Assembly (NCBI GenBank): GCA_963784895.1
Contig: CAWATM010000003.1
Coordinates: 34,291-98,290, forward strand
Length of the DNA stretch: 64,000 nucleotides
Reading direction: 5' to 3'
Source: Gaiellasilicea sp963784895
Lineage (GTDB): Bacteria; Actinomycetota; Thermoleophilia; Gaiellales; Gaiellaceae
Part shown: in pieces, positions 23,562-31,608 of the stretch
How positions within the stretch are numbered: position 1 is the stretch's first letter
How the letters are laid out: every line of letters begins with the position of its first letter
Made by a program: the position numbers and the translations under genes
Notes under the pieces: generated by a model
Seen by the model: the letters and a program-made list of their open reading frames with translations, nothing else
Databases searched by the model: none
Told to the model about the DNA's origin: nothing

Positions 23562-23884
23562 TCCCGCCGTCGCACGCGTTCGAGATCGAGCAGGTTCGAG
23601 CGCGGCTCGCGGCGGGCGGCGGCGGCTACGAGGTCGTCCACTCGTCGCCGGGACTCGAGCTCGGCGTCTACGTGCTCGTGGCGCCCGAGCCCGACCGGCA
23701 GCAGCCGCACGAGGACGACGAGGTCTACGTCGTCCTCGAGGGGACCGGCGTCCTCACCGTCGAGGGCGCCGCGACCCCGGTCGCTCCGGGGCAGGCGGTC
23801 TTCGTCCCCGCCCATGCCGAGCACCAGTTCACGGCGTACGAAGGCCTCAGCGTCCTCGTCATCTTCGCCCAGACGGATCAGTAG
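23558..23884 (+). CDS. Small cupin protein
   Basis: A 108-residue single cupin barrel. The metal-binding motif is QQPHEDDEVYVVLEGTGVL, where the usual HxH is reduced to one His followed by Glu, and the second motif is PGQAVFVPAHAEHQFTAYEG with its His. The single missing His may change metal binding, so activity is uncertain. It is the last gene of the CBS/USP operon, joined by ATGA overlap. Such cupins include quercetinase- and mannose-isomerase-like proteins; no substrate can be assigned. Confidence 0.75.
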   Translation: MIPPSHAFEIEQVRARLAAGGGGYEVVHSSPGLELGVYVLVAPEPDRQQPHEDDEVYVVLEGTGVLTVEGAATPVAPGQAVFVPAHAEHQFTAYEGLSVLVIFAQTDQ

Positions 23885-23940
23885 AAAGCCACGTCGGCAT
23901 TCGGTGAAGGCCTGAGGCTGCCGACTCCGGTTTTCCCGAC

Positions 23941-23957
23941 ACTCCCGGGGAAGCTAC
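23941..23957 (-). promoter_or_regulatory. Weak candidate regulon motif upstream of nirK-like gene
   Basis: On the minus strand this reads GTAGCTTCCCCGGGAGT, sharing GTAG-TTCCCCG with the site at 28441. It ends 34 bases before ATG 23992. The match is partial and the orientation is reversed, so this is the weakest of the set. Confidence 0.22.
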
Positions 23958-23991
23958 GAACCAGGGAACGCATTCAAGGAGGAACAACGAT

Positions 23992-25185
23992 ATGGCGACC
24001 TATCCCAGCGCACCCTCTGACCCGATCGAACGCAGCGAGCCGGCCAAGCCGTGGTTCGGCCAGTTCGCGCTCGTCGCGATCATCCTGCTCGGGATCGCCG
24101 TCGGGGTCTTCGCCGTGGCCGCGGTCACGACGATGTACGCGGCGGACGAGGCGCGCGACGAGGCGAAGGCGGCGGCCGCGTCCGTCGCGGGCGGCGGGGA
24201 GGCGACGCAGAGCACCGCGACCGGTGCCCAGGCCGTCGCCGACCACAACACGGCGCTGCCGCTGAACAGCTTCGCCGGCGTCGTGCCGGAGAACGCAGCC
24301 GAGCTGGCCGAGGCGCACACGCCGTACGATGCGACCCTGCCGCCGTTGCCCCCCGGCGACTTGGTCAAGGTGCAGATGACGCTGAAGGACATGGTCGTCG
24401 AGATCGCGCCGGGCGTGAAATACAACACCTGGGCATTCGACGGGCACGGCGCACCCGGCCCGGTCGTGCACGTCCGCGAGGGCCAGACGGTCGAGATGAC
24501 GCTGACGAACGGCGGCGCGATCCCGCACTCGATCGACTTCCACGCCGCCCGGATCGCACCGAACGTCGCCTTCCGCGACGCGAAGCCGGGCGAGTCGTTC
24601 ACGTTCCGCTTCACTGCCGGCGACCCGGGCGTCTACATGTACCACTGCGGCACGAAGCCGGTGCTCGCGCACATCGCGAATGGGATGTACGGTGCAATCG
24701 TCGTCCAGCCGAAGGAGGGCCTGCCCCCGGTCGACAACGAGTACGTCCTGGTCGGGAGCGAGTGGTACATGAACGGGGACGGGATCGCCAAGCCGGCCTC
24801 GCTCGACATGACGAAGGCCAGGTCGAGGATGTCAGACTGGGTCACGTTCAACGGCTACGCCAACCAGTACGTCACGCATCCCCTGACAGCGGATCCCGGC
24901 GAGACGACGCGGTTCTGGGTCGTCGCGGCCGGGCCGACCAACAACGTCAACTTCCACGTCGTCGGCACGATCTTCGACCGCGCCTGGGAGAACTCCGACC
25001 TCACGAGCCCGCCCCAGCAGGGCGTCCAGACGGTCGTCGTCCCCGCCGGCGGCGGTGCAGTCTTCGACGTCAAGATCGACGACGAAGGGCTCTATCCCTT
25101 CGTTTCGCACGCCTTCGCCGACGTCGACCTCGGCCAGGTCGGCCTGCTCAAGGTCGGCAACCCCAAGGGGGCCGGCTCGCACTGA
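23992..25185 (+). CDS. nirK: Membrane-anchored copper nitrite reductase (NirK-like)
   Basis: The 397-residue protein has one N-terminal helix (LVAIILLGIAVGVFAVAAV), a spacer, and two cupredoxin domains. Type 1 copper ligands are visible as His in IPHSIDFH, then Cys and His in YHCGTKPVLAHIANGM, with the final Met. Type 2 ligands fit the second His of SIDFH, the His of the MYHC block, and the His of NFHVVGTIFDRAW in domain 2, with the catalytic Asp in SIDFH. This is the NirK pattern, reducing nitrite to NO outside the membrane. AAGGAGG precedes the ATG. It is followed without a gap by phosphoketolase, a link that suggests use during oxygen limitation. A related multicopper oxidase is a less likely alternative. 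Confidence 0.82.
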   Translation: MATYPSAPSDPIERSEPAKPWFGQFALVAIILLGIAVGVFAVAAVTTMYAADEARDEAKAAAASVAGGGEATQSTATGAQAVADHNTALPLNSFAGVVPENAAELAEAHTPYDATLPPLPPGDLVKVQMTLKDMVVEIAPGVKYNTWAFDGHGAPGPVVHVREGQTVEMTLTNGGAIPHSIDFHAARIAPNVAFRDAKPGESFTFRFTAGDPGVYMYHCGTKPVLAHIANGMYGAIVVQPKEGLPPVDNEYVLVGSEWYMNGDGIAKPASLDMTKARSRMSDWVTFNGYANQYVTHPLTADPGETTRFWVVAAGPTNNVNFHVVGTIFDRAWENSDLTSPPQQGVQTVVVPAGGGAVFDVKIDDEGLYPFVSHAFADVDLGQVGLLKVGNPKGAGSH

Positions 25186-27572
25186 GCAGCGACGCCCCCG
25201 CCACCGGCAGGCTGCGCGTCGAGGAGCTTCGGCTCCTCGACGCGTACTGGCGGGCGGCGAACTACCTCTCGGTCGGCCAGATCTACCTGCTCGACAACCC
25301 GCTCCTGCGTGAGCCGCTCGCGGCCGAGCACGTGAAGCCGCGGCTGCTCGGCCACTTCGGCACCGTGCCCGGCCTGAATCTCGTCTACGCGCACCTGAAC
25401 CGGGCGATCAACGAGCGTGACCTGAACGCGATCTTCGTCAACGGCCCCGGGCACGGCGGGCCTGCGAACGTGGCGAACGCGTACCTGGAGGGAACCTATA
25501 GCGAGCTCTTCGCCGACGTCGGCCCCGGCGAGGAGGGTCTCCGTCAGCTCTTCCGCCAGTTCTCGTTCCCCGGCGGAATCCCGAGCCACGCCGCGCCCGA
25601 GACGCCGGGCTCGATCCACGAGGGCGGCGAGCTCGGCTACTCGCTCGTGCACGCCTTCGGCGCCGCCTTCGACAACCCGGACCTGCTCGTCGCCTGCGTC
25701 GTGGGCGACGGCGAGGCCGAGACCGGCCCGCTCGCGGCCAGCTGGCATTCGAACAAGTTCCTCGACCCGCGCCGGGACGGGGCGGTGCTGCCGATCCTGC
25801 ACCTGAACGGCTACAAGATCGCGAACCCGACCGTGCTCGCCCGGATCCCGGAGCGCGAGCTGCTGGCGCTCTTCGAGGGCTACGGCTGGGAGCCCGTGCT
25901 CGTCTCCGGCGGCTTCGACGGCGAGGACACGCTCGCCGTCCACGAACGCTTCGCCGCGGCGCTCGACCGTGTCCTGGATGCGATCGCGGCGATCCAGGCG
26001 GCGGCCCGCAGGGAGGAGTCCGCCGAGCGCCCCCGCTGGCCACTGCTGATCATGCGGACGCCGAAGGGCTGGACCGGGCCGCGCGAGGTCGACGGCGTCC
26101 CGGTCGAGGGCACCTGGCGCGCGCACCAGGTGCCGCTCGCAGGCGTGCGCGAAAGCCCGGAGCAGCTGCGCCGGCTCGAGACCTGGCTGCGCAGCTATCG
26201 GCCGGAGGAGCTCTTCGACGACGACGGCCGGCTGCTGCCCGAGCTCGCGGCGCTGGCTCCGCGCGGGCACCGCCGCATGAGCGCGAGCCCGCATGCGAAC
26301 GGCGGCGAACTGCTGCGAGATCTCGTCCTGCCGGACTTCCGTGACTACGCGCTCGACGTCCGGGCACCGGCGACGGAATTCGGCGAGGCGACGCGGGCGC
26401 TCGGGCGTTTCCTCCGCGACGTGATCGCACGCAACCCCGACACCTTTCGTCTCTTCGGGCCGGACGAGACCGCGTCGAACCGGCTCGGCGATGTCTTCGA
26501 GCAGACCGACAAGGCGTGGCTCGCGGCCGTCGAGCCCGTCGACGAGCATCTCGCGCCGGACGGACGTGTGCTCGAGATCCTCTCGGAGCACCTCTGCCAG
26601 GGTTGGCTCGAGGGCTATCTGCTGACCGGCAGGCATGGTCTCTTCAACTGCTACGAGGCGTTCATCCACATCATCGACTCGATGTTCAACCAGCACGCGA
26701 AGTGGTTGAAGGTGACGAGGGACATCCCCTGGCGGCGGCCGATCGCGTCACTCAACTACCTGCTCAGCTCACACGTCTGGCGGCAGGACCACAACGGCTT
26801 CTCGCACCAGGATCCCGGCTTCATCGATCACGTCGTCAACAAGAAGGCCGAGGTGATCCGCGTCTACCTGCCGCCGGATGCGAACACCCTGCTCTCCGTC
26901 GCCGACCACTGCCTTCGCAGCCGCAACTACGTCAACGTCATCGTCGCCGGGAAGCAGCCCGCCCTCAACTACCTCACGATCGAAGAGGCCGTCCGCCACT
27001 GCACGCGCGGCCTCGGGATCTGGGAATGGGCCTCGAACGACGGCGGCGGCGAGCCCGACGTCGTCCTCGCCTGCGCCGGCGACGTCCCGACGCTCGAGAC
27101 GGTTGCGGCCGCGGCGATCCTGCGCGAGCGGCTCCCGGAGCTGAAGGTGCGCGTCGTCAACGTCGTCGACCTGATGCGGCTTCAGCCGGCCAGCGAGCAC
27201 CCGCACGGCCTTTCCGACGGCGTCTACGACTCGATCTTCACGACCGACCGGCCCGTCGTCTTCGCCTACCACGGCTACCCGTGGCTGATCCACCGGCTGA
27301 CGTACCGCCGGACCGGTCACGAGCATCTGCACGTGCGCGGCTTCAAAGAGGAGGGGACGACGACGACCCCGTTCGACATGGTGATGCTGAACGACCTCGA
27401 CCGGTTCCACCTCGTCATCGACGTGATCGACCGCGTCCCCGGGCTGGCCGCCAAGGCGGCGCACCTACGGCAAGAGCTGATCGACCGGCGGCTCGCTGCC
27501 CGCGCCTACACGCGGGTGCACGGCGACGACGAGCCGGAGCTCCGGGACTGGACCTGGACGTCCTCGTCGTAA
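25182..27572 (+). CDS. xfp: Phosphoketolase (xylulose 5-P/fructose 6-P)
   Basis: A full-length enzyme of about 796 residues that splits xylulose 5-phosphate or fructose 6-phosphate with phosphate into acetyl phosphate and a sugar phosphate, using thiamine diphosphate. Conserved blocks are ANYLSVGQIYLLDNPLLREP, NGPGHGGPAN, the TPP motif VVGDGEAETGPLAASWHSNK, and LNGYKIANPTVLARI. No ATG, GTG or TTG exists in frame before the conserved N-terminus. CTG 25182, overlapping the nirK stop as CTGA with AAGGGGG 10 bases before, is the likely start; CTG 25212 is the alternative. The acetate kinase that follows can turn the acetyl phosphate into acetate plus ATP. Confidence 0.92.
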   Translation: MSSDAPATGRLRVEELRLLDAYWRAANYLSVGQIYLLDNPLLREPLAAEHVKPRLLGHFGTVPGLNLVYAHLNRAINERDLNAIFVNGPGHGGPANVANAYLEGTYSELFADVGPGEEGLRQLFRQFSFPGGIPSHAAPETPGSIHEGGELGYSLVHAFGAAFDNPDLLVACVVGDGEAETGPLAASWHSNKFLDPRRDGAVLPILHLNGYKIANPTVLARIPERELLALFEGYGWEPVLVSGGFDGEDTLAVHERFAAALDRVLDAIAAIQAAARREESAERPRWPLLIMRTPKGWTGPREVDGVPVEGTWRAHQVPLAGVRESPEQLRRLETWLRSYRPEELFDDDGRLLPELAALAPRGHRRMSASPHANGGELLRDLVLPDFRDYALDVRAPATEFGEATRALGRFLRDVIARNPDTFRLFGPDETASNRLGDVFEQTDKAWLAAVEPVDEHLAPDGRVLEILSEHLCQGWLEGYLLTGRHGLFNCYEAFIHIIDSMFNQHAKWLKVTRDIPWRRPIASLNYLLSSHVWRQDHNGFSHQDPGFIDHVVNKKAEVIRVYLPPDANTLLSVADHCLRSRNYVNVIVAGKQPALNYLTIEEAVRHCTRGLGIWEWASNDGGGEPDVVLACAGDVPTLETVAAAAILRERLPELKVRVVNVVDLMRLQPASEHPHGLSDGVYDSIFTTDRPVVFAYHGYPWLIHRLTYRRTGHEHLHVRGFKEEGTTTTPFDMVMLNDLDRFHLVIDVIDRVPGLAAKAAHLRQELIDRRLAARAYTRVHGDDEPELRDWTWTSSS

Positions 27573-28444
27573 ACGCAGGCTCGACGAGCCTGAAGCTCTC
27601 GCTCGTCCGCGCCGGCGGAACCCCAGTGCCCGTTGACGACTTCGTCGCGGCAGACGCGGTCGGGCACCGGATCGTGCACCTCGGCGGCCTCGAGGTGGAC
27701 GCGGCAGTGATCGACGACGGGCTGCTGCGGTCGATCGTGGAGGGCGCCGCGGTGGCGCCGCTGCACAACCGGCCTGCGCTCGCGGCGCTCGAGCAGGCGC
27801 GCTCGGCGCTCCCCGACGCGCTGCACGTCGCCGTCTCCGACTCCGCGTTCCATCACACGATCTCGGAGGAGGCGCGGCGGTATGCGCTCCCCCGCGAGTG
27901 GGGTGGGATCGTCCGCCTGGGGTTCCACGGCCTCGCGGTCGAGTCGGTCGTGGAGCGGCTCGACGCGGCGCGGATCGTCGTCTGCCATCTCGGCGGCGGC
28001 TGCTCGGTGACGGCCGTCCAGGACGGGCGCTCGGTGGACACGAGCATGGGCTTCACACCGCTCGAGGGGCCACCGATGGGGACGAGGTCGGGCTCGATCG
28101 ATCCCGGCGCACTCCTGCACCTGCTTCGTGAGGGTCACGGCGTCGACGAGCTCGACCGAGTCCTGAACGAGGAGTCGGGCCTCGCTGCGCTCGGCGGTCT
28201 TGACGACCGGTTCGCGTTCGCGCACTTCACGTACCACCTCGCCAAGGCGGTCGCCGCGATGGCGGCGGTGCTCGGCGGCGTCGACGTGCTCGCGTTCAGC
28301 GGCGGCATCGGCGAGAACCGCGCCGACGTGCGCGGCGCCGTCGCAACCCGGCTCGGGTTCCTCGGCCGCTTCCGCACCGAGGTCGTGCCCGCCCGCGAGG
28401 ACGTGGTCGTCGCCCGCCACGTCCGGGCGCTGCTCGATCCGTAG
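27548..28444 (+). CDS. ackA: Acetate kinase, compact form
   Basis: About 298 residues, against roughly 400 for typical AckA, yet the main motifs are present: NAGSTSLKLSL, HRIVHLGG, PLHNRPAL, SAFHHTI, GFHGL, HLGGGCSVTAVQDGRS, DTSMGFTPLEGPPMGTRSGS and FSGGIGENRADVR. It would make ATP from acetyl phosphate produced by the phosphoketolase. The frame has no ATG, GTG or TTG start before the motif; CTG 27548 or 27554, inside the end of xfp, is the probable start. The shortening lies mainly between the HRIVHLGG and HLGGG motifs and at the C-terminus. A propionate kinase-like substrate cannot be excluded. Confidence 0.85.
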   Translation: MDLDVLVVNAGSTSLKLSLVRAGGTPVPVDDFVAADAVGHRIVHLGGLEVDAAVIDDGLLRSIVEGAAVAPLHNRPALAALEQARSALPDALHVAVSDSAFHHTISEEARRYALPREWGGIVRLGFHGLAVESVVERLDAARIVVCHLGGGCSVTAVQDGRSVDTSMGFTPLEGPPMGTRSGSIDPGALLHLLREGHGVDELDRVLNEESGLAALGGLDDRFAFAHFTYHLAKAVAAMAAVLGGVDVLAFSGGIGENRADVRGAVATRLGFLGRFRTEVVPAREDVVVARHVRALLDP

Positions 28445-28459
28445 TTCCCCGCAGGCGAC
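28441..28459 (+). promoter_or_regulatory. Candidate stress-regulon motif
   Basis: GTAGTTCCCCGCAGGCGAC differs from the site at 21528 by one base within the first 18. The dyad TTCnCC-N3-GGnGA lies at 28445-28458. It overlaps the acetate kinase stop codon and is 51 bases before the universal stress gene start. Confidence 0.5.
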
Positions 28460-28510
28460 CGCGTGCTCTTCGCGGAAGCTGCAGGGGCGGCCCTCGTCGA
28501 TCCTGGTGGC

Positions 28511-28879
28511 ATGTCTGCGCACCCGAGGAGGATCATGGTCGGCTACGACGGCTCGGAGCCGGCGGCGAGGGCGCTCGACGCCGCCGCCGACCTCGCCGGC
28601 TACGGCTCGACCCTGTCGGTCGTGACGGTGCTCGGAGGGTCCGCAGACCACGCGACGACTGAGTCGGCGCGTGAGCAGCTGCTACGCCGCCACGTCGAGG
28701 CCCGCTATCACGAGGTCTCCGGCGAGCCGGCGGAGCAGCTTGTCCAGAAGGCGCATGAGCTCGGGGCCGACCTGATCGTCGTCGGCCGCCGCAGCCGGAG
28801 CCCTCTCCGGCGCCTGCTGGGCTCGGTCAGCGCGCGCGTCGTCCGGCGTGCCCCCTGCGACGTGCTGGTCGTCCGCTAG
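28511..28879 (+). CDS. Universal stress protein, single domain
   Basis: A 122-residue UspA-fold protein starting with RRIMVGYDGSEPAARAL and ending with DLIVVGRRSRSPLRRLLGS and CDVLVVR. The nucleotide loop VVGRRSRSPLRRLLG departs from the usual GSRGxG, so ATP binding is uncertain. ATG 28511 is chosen for length; ATG 28535 is possible, and no strong ribosome site decides. It is monocistronic and carries the shared motif upstream. It is the third separate stress protein gene of the locus. Confidence 0.85.
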   Translation: MSAHPRRIMVGYDGSEPAARALDAAADLAGYGSTLSVVTVLGGSADHATTESAREQLLRRHVEARYHEVSGEPAEQLVQKAHELGADLIVVGRRSRSPLRRLLGSVSARVVRRAPCDVLVVR

Positions 28880-29069
28880 TGCCCCCGCTGCGGCCCGAGG
28901 ACCCCAACCCCCGGCTCCCTCCGGTCGTCCTCGGACTCACTGGCGGCACCAGTCTCGCCACCGCGCTGACCGCGGTGGGTGTCATCGGCGATCGCGGCTC
29001 GGAGGCCGCTCCGGTCGCGATCGCCGACGCTCCCGCCCAGCGCAACCCTCTCCCGGCCGTCGCCGCGAG

Positions 29070-29735
29070 CTACGCGGCGCCGGGTGAGTCCGAGTCGGAC
29101 GAGTCGAGCAGTCCCTCCGCGATCGCGTAGCGGACGAGCTCGGCGCGGCTGCGCAGGTGCAGCTTCTGCATGATGTGCGCCCGGTGTGTCTCCGCTGTGC
29201 GGACGGAGATGAAGAGCATCTTCGCGATCTCCTGGTTCGTGTGGCCGAGCGTCAGCAGACGCAGGACCTCGCGCTCCCGCTCCGAGAGCGGATCCCGCTC
29301 GGCGCGTTTCCGCTCCTCCGCCTCGGCGGCGAAGAGCTTGGCACCGAGGCTCGGGTGCACGTACCGCTCGCCCGCGGCAACGGCCTTGATCGCGCTCACC
29401 ACCTCGGTGTCGGCGGCCTCCTTGAGCACGTAGCCGCTGGCGCCCGCGTCGAACGCCTCGCGGACGTAGCGCGGGTCGTCCTGCATCGAGAGCACGAGCA
29501 CCTTCGCGTCGGGCACGGCCTGCAGCAGCGTCGGCATCCCCTCGATCCCGGTCTTGCCCGGCATCATCACGTCGAGCAGGACGACATCGGGCTTGGTCTC
29601 GATCGCCTCGAAGACCGCGCGCTCCGCATCCGGCGCCTCGCCGACCGTCTCGATCTCGCCGTCCGCGTCGAGCACGCGGCGTAGGCCCGTCCGGACGACC
29701 GCATGGTCGTCGACGATCAGAACGCGGATGGTCAC
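29070..29735 (-). CDS. NarL/DosR-like response regulator
   Basis: The 221-residue product has a receiver domain with the Asp in VVLLDVMMPGKTGIEG and Lys in GYVLKEAADT, then a LuxR-type helix-turn-helix (LSEREREVLRLLTLGHTNQE, SVRTAETHRAHIMQKLHL). It is coupled to the GAF-kinase by a GTGA overlap. The domain order and its GAF-sensor partner are those of DosR/DevR, the master regulator of hypoxic genes in mycobacteria. Its position at the end of a 20-kb stress locus supports control over that locus; this is an inference. Confidence 0.9.
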   Translation of the reverse strand: MTIRVLIVDDHAVVRTGLRRVLDADGEIETVGEAPDAERAVFEAIETKPDVVLLDVMMPGKTGIEGMPTLLQAVPDAKVLVLSMQDDPRYVREAFDAGASGYVLKEAADTEVVSAIKAVAAGERYVHPSLGAKLFAAEAEERKRAERDPLSEREREVLRLLTLGHTNQEIAKMLFISVRTAETHRAHIMQKLHLRSRAELVRYAIAEGLLDSSDSDSPGAA

Positions 29736-31378
29736 GGGATCGGCACCTCGGCGACAAGCGTAGTTCCCCCGCCGGGCGTCGACTCGACCCGCAGCTTCCC
29801 ACCGGCCAGCGCCACCCGCTCGCGCATGCCTGCGAGCCCCAGGGCGTTCTCGCGGGTCGCGGCGGGATCGAAGCCCGCGCCGTCGTCCTCGACCACGACC
29901 TGGACCGCGCGGTTCCGCCGCTGCAGGAGGATGCTGACGCCGCCTGCGTCCGCATGCTTGACGATGTTCGTCAGCGCCTCCTGGACGACGCGGTAGAGCG
30001 TGGTCTCCGCCTCGGCCGGCAGGCGCGCGTCCCCCAGCTGCGCCTCCAGGTCGACGGTGAGGCCGCTCTGGTCGCGAAAGGTGTCGGCGAGCCGCTCGAC
30101 TGCGGGCACGAGCCCGAAGTCGTCGAGTGCGCTTGGACGCAGCTCGACGGCCAGCCGGCGGACGTTCTGCAGCGTCGAGACGACGAGCTCGCGGAGGGAC
30201 TCGATCGCCGCCGCCGCATCGGGGGAGGCGGCCGCCTGCTCGAGCGGCTTCAGCCCCAGCAGGATCGAGGTCAGCGCCTGGCCGGTCTCGTCGTGCAGCT
30301 CCCGCGCCAGCCGCGCCCGCTCGAGCTCCTGTGCCTCGACGACACGCCGCATCGCGTCGCGGCTCACCTGCTCGGAGAGGTCGACGGCGATGGCGGCGCG
30401 GGCCGTGAGCGACTCGGCGAGGCGGAGATCGTCCTCCGAGAACGCGGGTGTCGTGTTCCCGAGCTTGTCGTGCGCGATCACGACGCCGATCGCGCGGCCG
30501 CGCACGAGCAGCGGTACGTAGAGGGCAGAGCGGACGCCGAGGCGGCGGGTGACGTGCTGGTCGACTTCCGGGTCGTCGAGCACCGAGTCGATCCGCTCGC
30601 TGCGGGCGCGCTCGAGCACGCGTCCCGCCTTCGACGCGTCGATCGAGAGCTCGACCCCCGTGACGCCGTAGGCGCCCTCGCCCTCGGCGGCGGCGATCCG
30701 CAGCGTGGAGCCCTCGGGCAGCGCAATCAGGACGAGTCGCGCGCCGACCAGCTCCTGGAGCCGGCGCGCCACGAGCGAGAGCAGCGGCTCGAGCTCGAGC
30801 TCGGATGCGAGCGCATTCCCGATCTCGTTCAGCGACTCGACCTGGCGCAACCAGCGAGTCGAGCTCTCGTACAGGCGTGCGTTCTCGATCGCAACGGCGG
30901 CCTGCGCGGCGAGCAGCTGCGCCAGCTCCTCGTCCTCCGCCGTGAAGTCCTCGCCGCCGGTCTTCTCGGTCAGGTAGAGGTTGCCGTAGGCGGAGCCGCG
31001 GAGCACGATCGGGACGCCGAGGAACGACTTCATCGGCGGGTGATTCGGGGGGAAGCCGACGGAACGGGGGTCGTCGGCGATGTCGTGGAGCCGGAGCGGC
31101 GCCACGTCGCGAATGAGGACGCCGAGGATCCCGCGTCCGTGCGGGAGCTCGCCGATCGCCGCATGGGTGTCGGGGCCGACCCCCGTCGTCAGAAAGCGCT
31201 CGAGCGCCTGGCCCGTCTTGTCGATCACGCCGAGGGCGGCGTACTCGGCGCCCGTGATCTCGGCGGCGGTCTCGACGATCCGCTGGAGCAGCGCCTCGAG
31301 GGACAGCTCGGAGCTGAGCGCGATGCCGGCGTCGACGAGGACGCGCAGGCGGCCGAGCTGATCCGCTCCCTCGCTCAC
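29732..31378 (-). CDS. GAF-domain sensor histidine kinase, DosS-like
   Basis: A 548-residue soluble kinase: GAF 1 about residues 10-165 (LVDAGIALSSELSLEALL to EDEELAQLLAAQAAVAIENA), GAF 2 about 185-335 (NEIGNALASELELEPLLSL), HisKA_3 with the His in RLARELHDETGQALTSILLG, and HATPase_c (VQEALTNIVKHADAGG, GLAGMRERVALAGG). No transmembrane helix is predicted. The double-GAF layout is that of DosS/DosT, which bind haem and sense O2, CO or NO; a haem-ligating His cannot be assigned from sequence alone. GTG 31378 is chosen because homology starts there; a longer frame to 31762 is low-complexity antisense. The gene is divergent from a tiny membrane protein. Confidence 0.85.
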   Translation of the reverse strand: MSEGADQLGRLRVLVDAGIALSSELSLEALLQRIVETAAEITGAEYAALGVIDKTGQALERFLTTGVGPDTHAAIGELPHGRGILGVLIRDVAPLRLHDIADDPRSVGFPPNHPPMKSFLGVPIVLRGSAYGNLYLTEKTGGEDFTAEDEELAQLLAAQAAVAIENARLYESSTRWLRQVESLNEIGNALASELELEPLLSLVARRLQELVGARLVLIALPEGSTLRIAAAEGEGAYGVTGVELSIDASKAGRVLERARSERIDSVLDDPEVDQHVTRRLGVRSALYVPLLVRGRAIGVVIAHDKLGNTTPAFSEDDLRLAESLTARAAIAVDLSEQVSRDAMRRVVEAQELERARLARELHDETGQALTSILLGLKPLEQAAASPDAAAAIESLRELVVSTLQNVRRLAVELRPSALDDFGLVPAVERLADTFRDQSGLTVDLEAQLGDARLPAEAETTLYRVVQEALTNIVKHADAGGVSILLQRRNRAVQVVVEDDGAGFDPAATRENALGLAGMRERVALAGGKLRVESTPGGGTTLVAEVPIP

Positions 31379-31480
31379 GGGCGGATCTTCCCCGAACGGG
31401 ACGTCGCTCTGCGGCTTTGCCGCAACGTGATCGGCGCCGGCACGGATGGACGCCGCGTGCGCGCAGGCGATGCTCGGCTC

Positions 31481-31588
31481 GTGAACGCAGACATCTTCAT
31501 CTTCCTCGCGCTGCAGGCCGCGGCCGTCGTCGGGATCCTCGCCGTCGCCCTGACCGCCTTCGCGTTCCGCGAAGACCCCGAGCACTAG
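31481..31588 (+). CDS. Small single-helix membrane peptide
   Basis: A 35-residue frame starting at GTG 31481 and consisting of one helix (IFIFLALQAAAVVGILAVAL) with a charged end (FREDPEH). It is divergent from the GAF kinase and convergent on the small monooxygenase-like gene. The size and layout resemble tiny accessory subunits of oxidases or transporters, but no partner is adjacent and no ribosome site is obvious. It may be spurious, though the codon pattern is coding-like. Confidence 0.4.
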   Translation: MNADIFIFLALQAAAVVGILAVALTAFAFREDPEH

Positions 31589-31608
31589 CGCGGCGTCCGG
31601 AGACCGGC

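Noticed and set aside
28879..29130. 83-codon plus-strand frame beginning at the stop of the single-domain USP (TAGTG)
   Set aside because: It runs 61 bases into the 3-prime end of the opposing response regulator, has no ribosome site and no recognisable domain; possible but not supported.
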